In this document: positions 5,043 through 5,647 of the stretch, piece after piece
Position numbering within the stretch: position 1 is the first letter of the stretch
Layout: each line of letters begins with the position of its first letter
Source of the DNA: Demequinaceae bacterium UBA4004
GTDB taxonomy: Bacteria; Actinomycetota; Actinomycetes; Actinomycetales; Demequinaceae
Assembly: GCA_002384765.1 (NCBI GenBank)
Contig: DGBM01000223.1
Location: 143 to 5,789, forward strand
Direction: 5' to 3'
Length of the DNA: 5,647 nt
Notes under the pieces: model-generated
What the model was told of the DNA's origin: nothing
Seen by the model: only the letters and a program-made list of their open reading frames with translations
Database searches by the model: none
Program-made: the position numbers and the translations under genes

Positions 5043-5647
5043 CCGTTGTGCTCCTTCGTAGGATTGGCCGGCGGCGTACCGCAGTTGATTGCGCTTAGCT
5101 CTATGAGCCCATCGATATCCGACGACGAGTAGCCGACCTCAGCAAGTAGCGCTGCGGTGTCGGCCCCCAGCAGCGGCGCCGACGTCCACGCGGCCCCCGT
5201 CGCGGCGGACATCTTTACCGGCGTACCGAGCGCGTTGATCGTTCCTTCGACCGGATGCTGCAGCTGGACGACCATCTCGCGCTGCTGCGCCTGTGGACTG
5301 TTCAAGGCCTGCGCGTAGTCGAGGATCGGGGCGTGCGGTACGTCATGCTCCAGGAAGATGGCCTCCCACTCGGCGATGGATCGTCCGGACGTGACCTTCT
5401 CAATTTCGACGACCAGGTCGTCGAGGTTGGCCATGCGATGCCGGTTGGTCGCGAATCGTTCGTCGGCAAACAGCTCCGGGCGGCCAATCGCCGTGCAGAA
5501 ACGTTCCCAGAAGGCCGGACCGTTGACCGCGACGGTGATGTGGCCGTCGGATGCCTGCACCGCTTGGTACGGCGCACTCGCCCGATGCGCGCTGCCGAGC
5601 GGATCCGGCGTGTGGCCGGTCGCCCACAGCTCACTGCTCTCCCACAC
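5039..5647 (-). CDS. CaiB/BaiF (family III) CoA-transferase, C-terminal part (runs off window)
   Basis: About 202 codons of the C-terminal half are visible; the gene continues beyond the right edge, so the GTG at 5647 is not its start. The segment SAHRASAPYQAVQASDGHIT leads into VAVNGPAFWERFCTAIGRPE, RFATNRHRMAN, 'VPHAPILDYAQALNSPQ', 'REMVVQLQHPVEGTINALGTPVKMS' and 'PLLGADTAALLAEVGY', a standard order for family III transferases (about 400 residues in full). These enzymes form interlocked dimers and move CoA between carboxylic acids through an aspartyl-CoA intermediate. The catalytic Asp lies in the N-terminal part and is not visible. The stop overlaps the start of the crotonase-like gene by 4 bp, so the transferase probably supplies CoA esters to that enzyme. 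Substrate and exact subfamily (formyl-CoA, carnitine, succinyl-CoA type) are unknown. Confidence 0.94.
   Translation of the reverse strand: MWESSELWATGHTPDPLGSAHRASAPYQAVQASDGHITVAVNGPAFWERFCTAIGRPELFADERFATNRHRMANLDDLVVEIEKVTSGRSIAEWEAIFLEHDVPHAPILDYAQALNSPQAQQREMVVQLQHPVEGTINALGTPVKMSAATGAAWTSAPLLGADTAALLAEVGYSSSDIDGLIELSAINCGTPPANPTKEHNG

Overview
The window looks like chromosomal DNA from a high-GC Gram-positive bacterium (Actinomycetota). The evidence is GC-rich third codon positions, a stand-alone groEL of the actinobacterial '[17 protein letters not shown]' type behind a perfect CIRCE operator, an apparent SAM-IV class riboswitch (an actinobacterial class) in front of metY, and an actinobacterial AbiEi-like/PD-(D/E)XK protein. 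The genus cannot be fixed from the sequence.

Layout, left to right. (1) 1-198, minus: the first 66 codons of groEL, with a leader of about 150 nt and a perfect CIRCE element at 353-379. (2) 380-996: a stretch without an intact gene. It ends in the C-terminal remnant of a family-5 (peptide/nickel-type) ABC transporter solute-binding protein on the plus strand. (3) 1019-1056: a strong hairpin between that remnant and a convergent 67-aa cold-shock protein gene (1081-1284, minus), whose leader carries three tandem 14-bp repeats next to the ribosome binding site. (4) 1522-3012, plus: a TACAAT -10 box, a SAM-IV-like riboswitch and metY, a complete sulfur-assimilation unit controlled by the end product of the methionine pathway. 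(5) 3029-4253: a minus-strand gene for a 302-aa protein with an AbiEi-type N-terminal domain and a C-terminal PD-(D/E)XK-like nuclease domain. It lies between two related 62-bp near-perfect palindromes and has three 18-bp tandem repeats, resembling DnaA boxes, just upstream. (6) 4269-5647, minus: the tail of a CaiB/BaiF (family III) CoA-transferase gene overlapping by 4 bp a crotonase-family gene, apparently an operon for activating and transforming an acyl-CoA.

How the parts relate. groEL and the cold-shock gene are temperature or stress responders; metY is controlled by SAM; the CoA-transferase/crotonase pair is catabolic. These are unrelated housekeeping units. The most unusual part is region 5. 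The palindromes and the tandem units upstream of the nuclease-like gene share a GCGGGGTT-TC core, so the gene sits in a cassette-like setting of related repeats. No toxin partner, transposase, integrase, tRNA, rRNA or CRISPR array is visible. I did not find a convincing complete new multi-gene system; the repeat-flanked AbiEi/nuclease gene is the best candidate for follow-up.
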